NCBI RefSeq assembly: GCF_000020485.1
Contig: NC_011899.1
Location: 893,501 to 957,500 of the forward strand
Reading direction: 5' to 3'
DNA: 64,000 nt
Source of the DNA: Halothermothrix orenii H 168
GTDB lineage: Bacteria > Bacillota > Halanaerobiia > Halanaerobiales > Halothermotrichaceae
Position 1 is the first letter of the stretch, and each line of letters starts with the position of its first letter. Positions 62,538 through 64,000 of this stretch are shown piece by piece. The notes beneath the pieces are model-generated. The model made no database searches and was not told the origin of the DNA. It saw only the letters and a list, made by a program, of their open reading frames with translations. Both the position numbers and the translations under genes were made by a program.

Positions 62538-63716
62538 ATGAAGAATATCTATTTAGATAATGCTGCAACCACACCGGTTGCACCTGAAGTTATTAAAGTT
62601 ATGGAACCCTATTTTAATATATACTACGGAAATCCCTCAAGTGTCCACACCCCTGGGCAGGATGCTGCCAGAGCTGTAAGTGAAGCCCGGGAGAAAGTTG
62701 CAGAATTAATTGGAGCAAGAGATGAAAGGGAGATAATTTTTACCAGTGGTGGTACTGAAGCCGATAACCTGGCCATAAAAGGAGTGGCTATGTCTTTACA
62801 GGACAGGGGTAAACACATTATAACCTCAAGTGTCGAACACCATGCCGTTCTTCATACCTGTGAATATCTGGAGAAATACCTTGGTTTTGATGTAACCTAT
62901 TTACCTGTTGATGAAAAAGGGTTTGTAGACCCTTCTAAGGTGGAAGAGGCTATAAGAGAAGATACGATTTTGATATCAATTATGTTGGCGAACAATGAGA
63001 TTGGGACCATTCAGCCAGTTAAAGAGATCGCTAAAATAGCCAATGAACATGATATTTATTTCCATACTGATGCTGTTCAGGCTATCGGTCAGATACCGGT
63101 AGATGTAGAAAAACTGGGAGTTGATTTATTATCTCTATCCGGTCATAAGTTTAATGGTCCTAAAGGGGTAGGAGCCCTGTATATAAGAAAGGGTGTTAAA
63201 TTAGCACCCCAGATGTCCGGGGGTGCTCAGGAAAGGAGAAGGAGAGCTGGAACGGAGAATGTTCCCGGCATTGTTGGTCTGGGTAAAGCTGCTGAAATGG
63301 CTGCACATAACCTGGAAGAAAAACGTCTTAAGCTGAAAAAACTTCGTGATAAATTAATAAACGGCATTGAAAATGAAATTGATGAAGTATATTTAAATGG
63401 TCCCCGGGGGGAAGATAGGCTTCCCAATAATGTTAATTTCTGTTTTAGGTATATTGAAGGGGAATCGATTCTATTAAATCTCGATATGATGGGGATTGCG
63501 GGATCAAGTGGTTCTGCCTGTACTTCAGGTTCTCTGGATCCTTCCCATGTTTTACTGGCTATAGGTAGGCCTCATGAGATTGCCCATGGCTCTTTAAGAT
63601 TAACCCTGGGATATAACAATACCGAAGAAGAAGTTGATTATGTTCTTGAAGTATTACCGGGGATTATAAAAAAATTAAGGGCTATGTCTCCATTGTTTGA
63701 TTCAGCTTCTGAGTAA
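62538..63716 (+). CDS. iscS: cysteine desulfurase
   Basis: 392 residues, PLP enzyme giving sulfur from cysteine to IscU. YLDNAATTPVAPEV at the N-terminus, TSGGTEADNLAIKG near 70, SSVEHHAVLHTCEYL near 97, LSGHKFNGPKGVGALYI near 200 (PLP Lys) and the active-site Cys loop SSGSACTSGSLDPSHVL near 325. The loop length fits the NifS/IscS clade. ATG start behind AAGGGGTG, 22 bases after iscR. Confidence 0.95.
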   Translation: MKNIYLDNAATTPVAPEVIKVMEPYFNIYYGNPSSVHTPGQDAARAVSEAREKVAELIGARDEREIIFTSGGTEADNLAIKGVAMSLQDRGKHIITSSVEHHAVLHTCEYLEKYLGFDVTYLPVDEKGFVDPSKVEEAIREDTILISIMLANNEIGTIQPVKEIAKIANEHDIYFHTDAVQAIGQIPVDVEKLGVDLLSLSGHKFNGPKGVGALYIRKGVKLAPQMSGGAQERRRRAGTENVPGIVGLGKAAEMAAHNLEEKRLKLKKLRDKLINGIENEIDEVYLNGPRGEDRLPNNVNFCFRYIEGESILLNLDMMGIAGSSGSACTSGSLDPSHVLLAIGRPHEIAHGSLRLTLGYNNTEEEVDYVLEVLPGIIKKLRAMSPLFDSASE

Positions 63717-63755
63717 GTTCTCAGCATAGTTTTTAAAATGGAGGAGATGATAAAA

Positions 63756-64000
63756 ATGTATTCTGAAAAAGTAATGGAACACTTCAATAATCCCAGAAAT
63801 GTCGGTGAGATAAAGGATGCAGATGCGGTAGGAGAAGTAGGTAATCCTGTTTGTGGGGATATAATAAAACTATATTTAAAGATTAAAGATGATACGATAG
63901 AAGATATTAAGTTTAAAACATTTGGTTGTGGTGCAGCTGTGGCGACCAGTAGTATGGTTACTGAACTGGTAAAAGGAAAAAAAATTGATGAGGCATTAAA
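63756..64000 (+). CDS. iscU: iron-sulfur scaffold IscU/NifU-like (cut by window end)
   Basis: The first 81 codons only. YSEKVMEHFNNPRNVGEI, GNPVCGDIIKLYLKI (first Cys ligand) and KFKTFGCGAAVATSSMV (second Cys ligand) are diagnostic. It assembles the cluster from iron and IscS-derived sulfur. ATG with GGAGGAG. The stop lies beyond 64000. Confidence 0.93.
   Translation, partial: MYSEKVMEHFNNPRNVGEIKDADAVGEVGNPVCGDIIKLYLKIKDDTIEDIKFKTFGCGAAVATSSMVTELVKGKKIDEAL

Noticed and set aside
1..64000. CRISPR array or rRNA genes
   Set aside because: No regularly spaced repeats with spacers and no rRNA-like sequence were seen.

Overview
The window reads as the chromosome of a low-GC, spore-lineage, double-membraned (diderm) Firmicute, most like the Halanaerobiales (Halothermothrix/Halanaerobium type). 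This is inferred from gene content and AT-rich codon use, not from a database match. Bacillus/Clostridium-type genes (spoVF/dpaAB, spoIIIE/ftsK, tepA, ylzJ, YjcZ-like microproteins, YolD) sit beside outer-membrane genes (a DUF1302-like beta-barrel and an outer-membrane lipoprotein-sorting relative), a combination typical of diderm Firmicutes.

Layout. 0.2-13.1 kb: small housekeeping and membrane genes. These are a split pair of gate-domain proteins, an RluA pseudouridine synthase, Nudix, VanZ, an ECF transporter S component, an AbiGi-like protein, a rhomboid-fold protein without the usual catalytic motifs, DUF4438, a P-loop kinase, a LiaF-like protein, YolD, a two-gene GCS2 ligase/ATP-grasp pair and acylphosphatase. 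Within this stretch, 6.4-7.1 kb holds three very short minus-strand membrane-protein genes. 13.2-14.7 kb: ISLre2-family insertion sequence, copy 1. 14.8-19.9 kb: a TetR regulator with a palindromic operator repeated before an operon of an MMPL/RND pump, a LolA-like protein and an outer-membrane barrel. 19.9-23.7 kb: a ferredoxin-type membrane protein, a cupin, a gene graveyard (hsdR and patatin remnants) and an epimerase with a C-terminal zinc-ribbon-like module. 23.9-27.5 kb: ribD-ribE-ribBA-ribH, visibly richer in GC than its surroundings. 27.6-31.8 kb: scrambled ABC-transporter fragments, then an older ISLre2-type element interrupted by copy 2 of the younger IS with a 9-bp target duplication.

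31.9-37.6 kb: an rRNA methyltransferase, glycogen debranching enzyme, EamA transporter and glucan phosphorylase. 37.8-56.9 kb: a long block collinear with the Bacillus subtilis spoVF-asd-dapG-dapA-rnjB-tepA-ylzJ-spoIIIE-gntR-ymfK-rodZ region, preceded by dapB and with a Na/Pi symporter-like gene, uppP and a nucleoside-type ABC transporter inserted. It links the aspartate/diaminopimelate pathway (dapG, asd, dapA, dapB) to dipicolinate synthase (dpaAB), which makes the spore-core solute. 57-60.4 kb: tRNA Pro-Glu-Tyr (minus strand), surE, a small membrane protein and a SNF2 helicase that appears to start at ATT. 60.4-62 kb: IS copy 3. 62-64 kb: iscR-iscS-iscU (the last cut by the window edge).

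Most notable non-coding signals: sigma-K-like promoters (AC, 17 bp, CATAnnnTA) before two of the three microprotein genes and before dpaA; the paired TGAATGA-N4-TCATTCA operators around tetR; and a hairpin over the start codon of every IS transposase copy. No CRISPR array, rRNA gene or recognisable riboswitch was found.
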